A DNA stretch of 7,243 nucleotides from RGIG2560 sp964418385 (GCA_964418385.1 CAYQLH010000044.1:1-7243); one strand, 5' to 3'. Shown: positions 1 to 5,436, numbered from the stretch's first letter. The notes: generated from the letters alone by a model not told the origin. Numbers and translations are program-made.

Positions 1-208
1 TTTCTACGCTGGTTTCGTTGGCGGGAGTGTTAAGCGTGGCGGCGAGGATGCGCGCGGTGGAAGTTTTGCCCGTGCCTTTGGGGCCGGTGAAAAGCAGAAC
101 TTGCGGAAAAGTCACCTGCTGCTGCATTTGCAGCATCATCTCGCGGACGTTGGCGAGCGCGAGCTCGCTGAATTTGTGCGGTCGATATTGAGTGGTCCAC
201 GCAATCAT
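1..208 (-). CDS. dnaX: DNA polymerase III subunit gamma/tau, N-terminal part (partial at left edge)
   Basis: DnaX is the ATPase of the clamp loader that places the sliding clamp on DNA during replication. Only the first 69 residues are in the window; the gene continues beyond base 1. Visible are the N-terminal YRP motif typical of clamp loaders (residues 8-10), followed by a hydrophobic strand and the Walker A loop GPKGTGKT (42-49) with the DnaX-like continuation STARILA. In E. coli DnaX the first zinc-binding cysteine follows directly after the helix (LNC); here the residue is Thr (LNT, residue 61), so the zinc module may be absent, as I recall for some CPR proteins. The ATG at 208-206 lies about 7 nt downstream of an extended -10 element, so the transcript is probably leaderless. 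Related AAA+ loaders such as RarA or RFC-like proteins are less likely given the sequence around Walker A. Confidence 0.85.
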   Translation of the reverse strand, partial: MIAWTTQYRPHKFSELALANVREMMLQMQQQVTFPQVLLFTGPKGTGKTSTARILAATLNTPANETSVE

Positions 209-214
209 GCTGCG

Positions 215-223
215 ATTATACCA
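215..223 (-). promoter_or_regulatory. Extended -10 promoter of dnaX
   Basis: On the minus strand this reads TGGTATAAT, a perfect TATAAT (220-215) with the TGn extension. A weak -35 match, TTGATT, lies at 242-237 with a 16-nt spacer and overlaps the -10 element of mutM on the other strand. The expected start of transcription falls at about 206-209, on the dnaX start codon (208). Confidence 0.75.
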
Positions 224-230
224 CATTTTG

Positions 231-239
231 TGCTATAAT
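231..239 (+). promoter_or_regulatory. Extended -10 promoter of mutM-ruvC
   Basis: The sequence reads TGCTATAAT: a perfect TATAAT at 234-239 with a TGn extension. I see no good -35 element, which fits an extended -10 promoter. The mutM ATG starts 8 nt after the hexamer, so the predicted start of transcription coincides with it and no Shine-Dalgarno sequence can be included in the transcript. Confidence 0.75.
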
Positions 240-246
240 CAAGCGT

Positions 247-1098
247 ATGCCAGAGTTACCGGAAGTTGAGACCGTGGTGCGCAGCTTGCGACCGTACGTG
301 GTGGGCAAGCAGATTTTGCGCGTGGAAGTGCGTCACCCGAAAAGTTTTCCTGATATTGCTTGTGAAGACAAAATTGTGAGGCGTGAGATTTTAGCGGTGC
401 GGCGGCGGGCGAAACTAATTATTTTTGATTTCGAGGGTGACTGGCATTTGGTGACCCACCTAAAAATGACGGGACAACTGCTTTTTCGCTCGAGTGGGGA
501 GTTGGCTGGTGGTGGGCATCCCACCGCTGATGTTTTGCAGCAATTGCCGGGAAAGCACACGCGGGTGATTTTGACGTTGACTGATAGCGGGACGCTTTAT
601 TTTAACGATTTACGGATTTTTGGGTGGATGCGGATTATGGATGAGAGTCAACTGGCAGCGACATTGGCGGTTTTTGGTCCGGATGCGGTGGCTGAAATTG
701 ACGCGGCGGCGATGTGGGAGCGCTGGCGGCGAGTGTGCCGACCAATCAAACAAGTCTTGATGGATAATAAGTATTTGTGTGGGATTGGTAATATTTACGC
801 GGCGGAGGTTTGTTTTGCTTGTGGCTTGGATCCGGCGAAAGCAGCTTGCGAGTTGACGCTCGCGCAAGTGAAAACGGTTTTGGCGACAGGGCGGGAGATT
901 TTGGCGCGGGCGATTGAATTTGGTGGCACGACTTTTGACGGTCGCTACGTGGATGCGAATGGGCAGGGTGGGAATTTTGAGGGGCAGTTGCAAGTTTACG
1001 GTCGTGCTGGTGAAGCGTGTACGCGGTGTGGAACGACGCTGCAAAATCTTAAAATTGGCGGTAGATCAACTGTTTTTTGTCCGAGGTGTCAGCGATGA
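247..1098 (+). CDS. mutM: Formamidopyrimidine-DNA glycosylase (8-oxoguanine DNA glycosylase)
   Basis: MutM/Fpg excises 8-oxoguanine and formamidopyrimidines from DNA and cuts the resulting abasic site (bifunctional glycosylase/lyase, base excision repair). At 283 residues it is slightly longer than the usual ~270. The N-terminal MPELPEVE supplies the catalytic Pro2 and Glu3. K56 in RRAK matches the conserved catalytic lysine, HLKMTG (71-76) carries the intercalating Met74, DLRIFG (121-126) holds the conserved Arg123, and GIGNIYAAE (179-187) is the helix-two-turn-helix signature with Asn182. The C-terminal zinc finger has all four cysteines (C258, C261, C278, C281) and the beta-hairpin Arg273 in GGR. 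A relative insertion rich in Gly/His sits near residues 84-104. The family also contains endonuclease VIII (Nei), but the Met74 loop and zinc-finger spacing favour Fpg. Its TGA overlaps the ruvC ATG, so the two genes are translationally coupled. Confidence 0.96.
   Translation: MPELPEVETVVRSLRPYVVGKQILRVEVRHPKSFPDIACEDKIVRREILAVRRRAKLIIFDFEGDWHLVTHLKMTGQLLFRSSGELAGGGHPTADVLQQLPGKHTRVILTLTDSGTLYFNDLRIFGWMRIMDESQLAATLAVFGPDAVAEIDAAAMWERWRRVCRPIKQVLMDNKYLCGIGNIYAAEVCFACGLDPAKAACELTLAQVKTVLATGREILARAIEFGGTTFDGRYVDANGQGGNFEGQLQVYGRAGEACTRCGTTLQNLKIGGRSTVFCPRCQR
1083..1088 (+). promoter_or_regulatory. Ribosome binding site that decides the ruvC start
   Basis: GAGGTG lies 6 nt before the ATG at 1095, inside the 3' end of mutM. 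It supports the ATG at 1095 over the in-frame TTG at 1077, which would add six residues ahead of the conserved MIILGVDPG start. Confidence 0.6.
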
Positions 1099-1604
1099 TT
1101 ATTTTGGGTGTGGATCCCGGTTTTGACCGGATTGGCTGGGCGGTGGGGCAAATGCTCCATTCTGGGCGGGTGAATTTGCTGAGTTTTGGTTTGATTGAAA
1201 CCAACAAAAAAGCGGATCTTTTTGCGCGTTACGCGCAGATTGAGCGCGAATTTGACACGATCGTGACGGAATTTAGCGTGGAGGAAGCGGCGCTTGAAAG
1301 TTTGGTTTTTTTTCGCAATTACACCACGGTGATCCCAGTGGCACAAGCGCGAGGTATTCTTTTGGCGAGTTTGATCCGACACCAGGTGAAAATTTTTGAG
1401 TATTCGCCGCCGCAAATTAAAATGAGCGTGACGGGTTTTGGTCGGGCAGACAAAAAAGCGATTGAAAAAATGGTGCGTTTGCAATTTAAATTTGACGAGT
1501 TGGCTTTGGGTCAGACGCGGGTGCTTGATGACACTTTTGACGCAATGGCAGTGCTTTTGACGCACGCGGGGTCGCGTGGTTTGAGCACAAGGGTGAAAGC
1601 GTAG
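1095..1604 (+). CDS. ruvC: Crossover junction endodeoxyribonuclease RuvC
   Basis: RuvC is the dimeric, RNase H-fold nuclease that resolves Holliday junctions, normally together with the RuvAB branch migration motor. The 169 residues match the family length (~170). The four acidic catalytic positions are all visible: D7 in ILGVDPG, E68 in ALESLVFFRN, and D146/D149 in DDTFDAMAV. The signature YSPPQIKMSVTGFGRADK (103-120) and the QARG motif (84-87) are also present. The E68 region carries an extra acidic run (VEEAALE), and the family Asn follows at N75. The start at 1095 overlaps the mutM stop in an ATGA arrangement, so expression should follow the mutM promoter. ruvA and ruvB are not adjacent. 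The gene converges on the next operon with only 8 bp between the two stop codons, and no terminator hairpin fits in that gap. Confidence 0.95.
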   Translation: MIILGVDPGFDRIGWAVGQMLHSGRVNLLSFGLIETNKKADLFARYAQIEREFDTIVTEFSVEEAALESLVFFRNYTTVIPVAQARGILLASLIRHQVKIFEYSPPQIKMSVTGFGRADKKAIEKMVRLQFKFDELALGQTRVLDDTFDAMAVLLTHAGSRGLSTRVKA

Positions 1605-1612
1605 ATTCTTCG

Positions 1613-3811
1613 TTAGTAGGTGTAACCGGTAGCTTTGAGACTGTCGTCAAGCTCAGTCCAGATAGAACGGTTTTGCGCGATTTGCTCGCGCACGTAGCGA
1701 GTGTTGAGGTAATTGCGCAGGGCAGCGAGTTCGATTTCTGGATAGTCGAGGGTGATGGGTTTGGTGCTGGCACTGGTGGAAGCGTCATAAGTGATCACGG
1801 GAAGATCGCGGGGAGTGAGCTGGATATCGTTTAAATATTTTTGCGCGCTGGCATCTAAAGGTACTGTGGTGATAGGTGTGCGGGCGAGGGGTTGGTTGTA
1901 GGAAACCAAAAGCGCGTAGCCGTAATCGATCATTCGTAAATCTGTGTGCGCGAAAAATTCTTGCTGCAGCGCTAAAATTCTTTCAAGGTCTTCTTGAGTT
2001 AAAACTGATGACAGATCAATCCAACTCAAATAAACACCATTGTCTTGCAAGTGATCGCGGACGAGTTTCATAAACTGGCGGGATTGCAATTTGGCGGCGC
2101 CGTAAGTGAAAATATTGGTGGCGGTATTGAGAATGAGGTCGTATTTGGTGGTGGTTTGCTTGAGGTGAGTAAAACCGTCGCGCGAGAGAATGTGGACGTG
2201 AGGATTGCTTTCGAGGTGATTGTTTTCACGATCAAGTTGGGGTAAAAAATCAACAACGGCGGGATTGATTTCGGCGACGTCAACTTCCTGCGAAACGAGG
2301 GCAACGCCGGCAGGAGTTTGACCGGAGCCGAGGCCGATGACAAAACTGCGCGGGATGTTTTCGGGGAAGTATTCGCGAGCAAGCATGCCGACGGCAACTT
2401 CGCTGCCGCGCTCAATGGTATGAGAGATGTAGCCGTCAAGAACGTAGGAGTGACCGACGCCACGGCGGGTAAAAATGCCGGCAATGGCGCCGCGGCTGAG
2501 TTGAAGAGTTTGTGCTTGATAAGGGATGCGCGTGGTGTAGTATTCGTGAAAGTCATAATTATTTTTGACGCGACCAACCAAAAACGAGCGGCTAAAAATA
2601 CCGGTGGCAAGCAAGTCGTCGAGGCGGTAGCTGACAGCGAAAATGGTGGTGCCGGCGATAAGGGCAGAGATCAGAAAAATATTGGTTTGCCAGTGTTTTT
2701 TGCAATTTAAGTAGAGAGCAAACGCTACGAGCGGCAAAATCCAACTCCAGTGAATAAGCCAACCGGTGAGGACGGCGACCAAAAAGAAGCCGCTCAAGTT
2801 GCCAAGCGAAGAGACGAAAAGAAATAAGCCGGAGTAAACGTCTTCGCGCTTGGACGGGGCGGGCGTTTGTGCTAGGGCTTGGCACCAGAAAACACTGGGC
2901 CAGATAAGCGGACTCATGGCGATAATATCGAGCCAAAAAATATAGAGATTGAGGTGCGGCCAGTCGGGACGGACGAGGAAATTGCTGATGGTGGGCAAAA
3001 GCAAAATAATGCTGATGGCATGCAAAACAAAATAGGCGGCGATATGGTTGAGTTGCCATTTGTAACGTGAAGCAAGCCAAGAACCGACGGCAACACTGGC
3101 GATAGAAACGATGAGAAAAAAGGAATATGTGGGCCTGGTGATGACTTCGTAAAAGTTAAGAATTTTGATGAGAAAAAAGTGAAAGTAGTATGAAAGTAAA
3201 GACATGGTGAAAACGAGCGTGAGGATGCCGGCGTTTTGGCGCGCGATCGCGATTAATTGTGGAATTTGTAAATCGATTTTTTTAATTTGGAAGCGTCCGG
3301 TGTGTGTTTGGTAGGCGACGCTGATCCCGATGATGATCTGGATACTGCCACAGATGATGAAAATGGTGGACAAAGCGAAGTGCGGAATCAAAAGGCATTC
3401 GATGGCAAGTAAGCCCAAAGTGGCGCCGAGGTGATAAATGGTATAAAGTTTGTCAAACGCTTTTTGGTAAAAATAATGCCCGTACAAAGGTAAATGTAGA
3501 CCAACGATAAAACTGGGTAGGAGTAAAAGAGCGATCATAACTGGTGTGGGAATAGTGGTGAGATAGCCACCAATGCGTAAAAAAAGCCCAAAAATGAGGG
3601 CGATGATACCACCGGCAATTTCGAGTGCGGGCAAGGCGCGTCGGAGGCGATAGCCGCACAAATTACCGAGGCTGCCGCCGAAAATAAACGTTAAAACGAT
3701 AGCGGCGTAGGTAAGATAGAGATCGCCACAAATCAGCGAGTAAGCGCGTTCAAAAAGAAGTTCGTAGGCAAGTCCGAGGCAACCAGAAAGGCAAGCGAGC
3801 GTCCACCACAT
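1613..3811 (-). CDS. Polytopic membrane protein with C-terminal spermidine-synthase-like domain
   Basis: The protein (732 residues from ATG 3811) has a membrane half followed by a soluble Rossmann-type half. Residues ~1-395 hold about ten to twelve hydrophobic segments separated by short loops, similar to the transporter-like domain of membrane-bound spermidine/spermine synthase family proteins. Residues ~435-640 resemble the aminopropyltransferase/class I methyltransferase fold: a YVLDGYISHT entry (457-466), the nucleotide loop VIGLGSGQT (492-500), the acidic end of strand 2 at E515, and SRDGF with D546. The catalytic acidic motif expected after strand 4 is replaced by LNTATN (562-567), so normal spermidine synthesis is doubtful. 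A ~90-residue tail beyond ~640 has no family I recognise. Numbers count from a GTG at 3814, which overlaps the rdgB stop; the ATG at 3811 is better spaced (4 nt) from the purine-rich GGGGGAG at 3822-3816. It is the last gene of the ybaB-rdgB operon. Substrate unknown. Confidence 0.82.
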   Translation of the reverse strand: MWWTLACLSGCLGLAYELLFERAYSLICGDLYLTYAAIVLTFIFGGSLGNLCGYRLRRALPALEIAGGIIALIFGLFLRIGGYLTTIPTPVMIALLLLPSFIVGLHLPLYGHYFYQKAFDKLYTIYHLGATLGLLAIECLLIPHFALSTIFIICGSIQIIIGISVAYQTHTGRFQIKKIDLQIPQLIAIARQNAGILTLVFTMSLLSYYFHFFLIKILNFYEVITRPTYSFFLIVSIASVAVGSWLASRYKWQLNHIAAYFVLHAISIILLLPTISNFLVRPDWPHLNLYIFWLDIIAMSPLIWPSVFWCQALAQTPAPSKREDVYSGLFLFVSSLGNLSGFFLVAVLTGWLIHWSWILPLVAFALYLNCKKHWQTNIFLISALIAGTTIFAVSYRLDDLLATGIFSRSFLVGRVKNNYDFHEYYTTRIPYQAQTLQLSRGAIAGIFTRRGVGHSYVLDGYISHTIERGSEVAVGMLAREYFPENIPRSFVIGLGSGQTPAGVALVSQEVDVAEINPAVVDFLPQLDRENNHLESNPHVHILSRDGFTHLKQTTTKYDLILNTATNIFTYGAAKLQSRQFMKLVRDHLQDNGVYLSWIDLSSVLTQEDLERILALQQEFFAHTDLRMIDYGYALLVSYNQPLARTPITTVPLDASAQKYLNDIQLTPRDLPVITYDASTSASTKPITLDYPEIELAALRNYLNTRYVREQIAQNRSIWTELDDSLKATGYTY

Positions 3812-4410
3812 CACTCTCCCCCACTGATGTAAGCGGCGAGTGCCTCGAGGGCGCGGCGGCGCTGACTGATACGATTTTTGACGTCTTGTCCGAGCTGAGC
3901 ATAAGTGAGATCAAAACCTTCTGGCACAAAAATAGGATCGTAATCAAAACCGTCACCACCGGCAAGGACGTCAGCGGCGCGGCCACGCAGGTCGTGATCA
4001 AAAAATTGCGGCTTGGTGTCTGGCTCGAGGTAGCAAAAGGTGGTGTGAAAAACAAGGCTGCGATCAGTAGCGTTTTGCAGTTTGGCGTGAAGAGCTTCAC
4101 ACTTGGTCAGCTGCGGATTTTCGCACCAACGAGCGGAGTGCAGACCCAAAAGTCCAGGAAAAGCGGCGACTTCAAGACCGGAATCATCGGCGATGGTGGG
4201 CCAGTGACCGGGGTTGTCGAGATAGGCTTTGGCTTTGATATAGGCATTTTCGTGGTAGCTGGTGCCGCATTCGTCGATGGGTTTTTCGAGCTTTGGGTAG
4301 TCTTGAAGGCTGTAGACGTGCAATTTTGGCAAAATAATCCCCAAGATTTCTTTCACTTCAAGAACCTTGCCGCGATTGCTAGTGGCTAGGAAAACTGCCT
4401 CCGTGCGCAT
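3811..4410 (-). CDS. rdgB: RdgB/HAM1-family non-canonical purine NTP pyrophosphatase (XTP/dITP diphosphatase)
   Basis: Members hydrolyse deaminated purine nucleotides (dITP, XTP, dXTP) to monophosphates and pyrophosphate, keeping hypoxanthine and xanthine out of DNA and RNA. The 199-residue length is typical. Motifs in order: the triphosphate-binding SNRGK (11-15) after a short beta strand, the ENA motif (54-56) with catalytic-region Glu, ADDSGLEV (74-81) with the metal-binding acidic pair, PG..GLHSARW (85-95), GFDYDPIF (154-161) for base stacking, and the C-terminal KNRISQRRRA (178-187). The last motif is usually SHR; here His is replaced by Gln183. The gene follows ybaB after a 7-nt gap. 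A weak AAGG Shine-Dalgarno at 4419-4416 overlaps the ybaB stop codon. Its own TGA overlaps the start of the membrane protein gene, so the three genes form one operon. Confidence 0.94.
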   Translation of the reverse strand: MRTEAVFLATSNRGKVLEVKEILGIILPKLHVYSLQDYPKLEKPIDECGTSYHENAYIKAKAYLDNPGHWPTIADDSGLEVAAFPGLLGLHSARWCENPQLTKCEALHAKLQNATDRSLVFHTTFCYLEPDTKPQFFDHDLRGRAADVLAGGDGFDYDPIFVPEGFDLTYAQLGQDVKNRISQRRRALEALAAYISGGE

Positions 4411-4417
4411 TTTCGCC

Positions 4418-4729
4418 TTATTTTTTCTCGCTGACAGGGTTCGGATTTTGGTTCATGAGGCCAGAAAGAAGGTCATTGAGACTGCCCATATCTTGCATTT
4501 GTTTGGCGGCGGCCTGTTGAGACTCTTTGATAGCTTTGTTGAGGACATTGACGGCGTCTTGACTCATCACGCCTTCCACGGAAAATTCTTTGATTTCTTG
4601 ATCACCACTGATAACTACCCGAATACCTTTTTCATCAACGACAGTTTCTTGATTTTTGAGGGCTTTTTGGATTTCTTGGGCTTGCTTGCGCAGTTTCATC
4701 AGATCGCCGGCTTGTTGGAAAATATTCAT
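4418..4729 (-). CDS. ybaB: YbaB/EbfC family nucleoid-associated DNA-binding protein
   Basis: YbaB/EbfC proteins are small dimeric 'tweezer' proteins that bind DNA and coat the nucleoid. The 103 residues fit the family (~100-110). Visible are the N-terminal helix rich in K/Q (DLMKLRKQAQEIQKAL, residues 9-24), the central beta sheet with a charged turn (VVISGDQEIKEFSVE, about 38-52), and the C-terminal helix (NVLNKAIKESQQAAAKQMQ, about 61-79), followed by a short Leu-rich and then polar tail. In many bacteria ybaB lies next to dnaX and recR; here dnaX is about 4.5 kb away and no recR is seen. It is the first gene of the ybaB-rdgB-membrane protein operon and, unlike mutM and dnaX, has a real leader with a good Shine-Dalgarno. 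Confidence 0.93.
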   Translation of the reverse strand: MNIFQQAGDLMKLRKQAQEIQKALKNQETVVDEKGIRVVISGDQEIKEFSVEGVMSQDAVNVLNKAIKESQQAAAKQMQDMGSLNDLLSGLMNQNPNPVSEKK

Positions 4730-4734
4730 GCTTG

Positions 4735-4740
4735 TCCTTT
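4735..4740 (-). promoter_or_regulatory. Shine-Dalgarno of ybaB
   Basis: AAAGGA on the minus strand sits 5 nt before the ybaB ATG. It shows that canonical ribosome binding sites are used here when a leader of about 20 nt exists, in contrast with the leaderless genes in the same window. Confidence 0.7.
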
Positions 4741-4755
4741 CTTTTAATACTGGCT

Positions 4756-4764
4756 ATTATAACA
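4756..4764 (-). promoter_or_regulatory. Extended -10 promoter of the ybaB-rdgB-membrane protein operon
   Basis: The minus strand reads TGTTATAAT, a perfect TATAAT (4761-4756) with TGn extension and no clear -35. Transcription should start near 4749, giving a leader of roughly 20 nt ahead of the ybaB ATG. Confidence 0.75.
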
Positions 4765-4772
4765 CGACTTGG

Positions 4773-4781
4773 TGGTATAAT
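4773..4781 (+). promoter_or_regulatory. Extended -10 promoter of the DUF4258-like gene
   Basis: The sequence reads TGGTATAAT with a perfect hexamer at 4776-4781, followed directly by AGGAGG (4783-4788) and then ATG at 4791. The predicted start of transcription lies at about 4788-4790, so the transcript would be leaderless or nearly so and the Shine-Dalgarno-like run would be in the discriminator rather than in the mRNA. Confidence 0.7.
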
Positions 4782-4790
4782 GAGGAGGAA

Positions 4791-5111
4791 ATGACGAAAG
4801 TAATTTACACCACTCACGCGCGAGAGCGAATTTCACTGCGACGTTTGAGTACATGGAGTATCGAAGACGCGATCAAAAATCCAGACAAATGGGTAGATCT
4901 TGATGACGGTAAGCGCAAGTTTATCAAAATGCAAGGCAAGCGACTTTACCACGTGGTGGCGGAGTATAATGAGCGCCAACGAGCGTGGGTAGTGATTTCG
5001 GTGTGGGTGCGCGGCGAGGAGGATCCAGAAAATTTCCTCTGGCAGCTTTTGGTGGCGCCTTTTAAGCTGGCGTGGTGGCTGGTGCGGTTGCTTTTTGGTT
5101 GGGGAAAGTAA
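4791..5111 (+). CDS. Small DUF4258-like protein with hydrophobic C-terminal segment
   Basis: A 106-residue protein. The first ~75 residues match the DUF4258 pattern: an early beta strand ending in TTHARERIS (7-15, with His9 and Arg11), a second helix that begins near SIEDAIKNPDKW, then a beta hairpin of basic strands (KRKFIKMQGKRLYHVVAEYN) and a last strand AWVVISVWVRG. The biochemical role of DUF4258 is not established; some members are encoded near toxin genes, but no antitoxin-like partner is adjacent here. Residues 82-104 form a Trp/Leu-rich stretch with two Lys/Arg, which could be an amphipathic or membrane-anchoring helix; this is not part of the domain as I know it. The start is placed at ATG 4791, after the promoter; the reading frame is open further upstream, but that part overlaps ybaB and its promoter. 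Monocistronic and divergent from ybaB. Confidence 0.75.
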   Translation: MTKVIYTTHARERISLRRLSTWSIEDAIKNPDKWVDLDDGKRKFIKMQGKRLYHVVAEYNERQRAWVVISVWVRGEEDPENFLWQLLVAPFKLAWWLVRLLFGWGK

Positions 5112-5209
5112 AAGAGTCTGAGGTTTGCCGAGTAAAGGTGGAAGCGTTACTGCCTGCTTTTTATTTCATCTAAAAGCGACAAACGTACAAAAATTAAGCT
5201 ATAGTTTTC

Positions 5210-5229
5210 AATGCTGCACGTGGAGCATT
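5210..5229. repeat. 20-bp interrupted palindrome AATGCT / CACGTG / AGCATT
   Basis: Outer arms AATGCT (5210-5215) and AGCATT (5224-5229) are perfect complements, and the centre CACGTG (5217-5222) is itself a palindrome. Only a symmetric G/G pair (5216, 5223) breaks the match. It could be an operator-like dimer site or a weak hairpin. It is not followed by a T-run. Confidence 0.55.
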
Positions 5230-5247
5230 AACATTTCCCAGGCGTAT

Positions 5248-5275
5248 ATTGCAAAAATTTGTAACAAATTGCAAT
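5248..5275. repeat. AT-rich inverted repeat ATTGCA...ATTTG-TAA-CAAAT...TGCAAT
   Basis: The inner stem ATTTG/CAAAT has a TAA loop with an extra T/A pair possible, and the outer arms ATTGCA (5248-5253) and TGCAAT (5270-5275) are perfect complements. A 3-nt AAA bulge (5254-5256) sits on the left side only. Together they make an 11- to 12-bp bulged stem. Confidence 0.6.
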
Positions 5276-5293
5276 CTTATATGCAGCGCAAAC

Positions 5294-5313
5294 ATTGCCC
5301 CAAATTGCCCCAA
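5294..5313. repeat. Tandem 10-bp direct repeat ATTGCCCCAA x2
   Basis: Two perfect, adjacent copies (5294-5303 and 5304-5313) lie just before the GC-rich hairpin. They may be the edge of the REP-like element or a duplicated binding site. Confidence 0.6.
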
Positions 5314-5319
5314 ACGGCT

Positions 5320-5356
5320 CCCCCTCTAATGCAGAGGGGGGGGTGACCGCAGGTCG
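5320..5356. repeat. GC-rich REP-like double hairpin
   Basis: Hairpin one has an 8-bp perfect stem, CCCCCTCT (5320-5327) with AGAGGGGG (5333-5340), around an AATGC loop. Hairpin two is GACC-GCA-GGTC (5345-5355), followed by a G-run. From memory, closely similar CTCCCTCT-N5-AGAGGGAG elements are dispersed in many gut bacterial genomes, including Firmicutes. Base composition differs clearly from the flanking AT-rich DNA, which suggests an inserted or mobile element. It could also act as a transcription barrier between the convergent genes, but it lacks a T-run. Confidence 0.6.
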
Positions 5357-5408
5357 GGGGTGTATATGAGTCGCGTTGGCAACCAAAATTTGCATGCGCA
5401 AGACATGT

Positions 5409-5436
5409 CAAAACTCCCCCTTGCTGAGGTGTTTTG
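5409..5436. repeat. Imperfect hairpin CAAAAC...GTTTTG
   Basis: Arms CAAAAC (5409-5414) and GTTTTG (5431-5436) are perfect, enclosing a CCT/AGG inner pair (5419-5421 with 5427-5429) and an unpaired CCC. It resembles a decayed longer C-run/G-run hairpin of the same type as the neighbour at 5320. On the minus strand it lies about 40 nt after the stop of the surface protein gene, so it may contribute to termination, although it has no T-tract after the stem. Confidence 0.4.

Noticed and set aside
1077..1094. TTG start giving ruvC six extra N-terminal residues
   Set aside because: The family begins directly with the MIILGVDPG strand, and GAGGTG is correctly spaced for the ATG at 1095.
1090..1098. 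TGA read as glycine (Gracilibacteria/Absconditabacteria code)
   Set aside because: TGA is the natural stop of mutM right after its zinc finger and of rdgB at the family's normal length; no gene needs TGA as sense.
2068..2710. Long open frames on both strands inside the membrane protein gene
   Set aside because: Low-complexity translations without motifs, explained by the codon composition of the real gene.
3886..4389. 167-codon plus-strand open frame antisense to rdgB
   Set aside because: It is a shadow of the strongly conserved rdgB frame; its translation shows no family motif.
4656..4790. Upstream in-frame extension of the DUF4258-like gene
   Set aside because: It would run through ybaB antisense and across both promoters; the conserved domain begins right after the ATG at 4791.
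5125..5346. 73-codon plus-strand open frame in the intergenic region
   Set aside because: No ribosome binding site, no promoter, no recognisable protein features, and its 3' end is the GC-rich hairpin.
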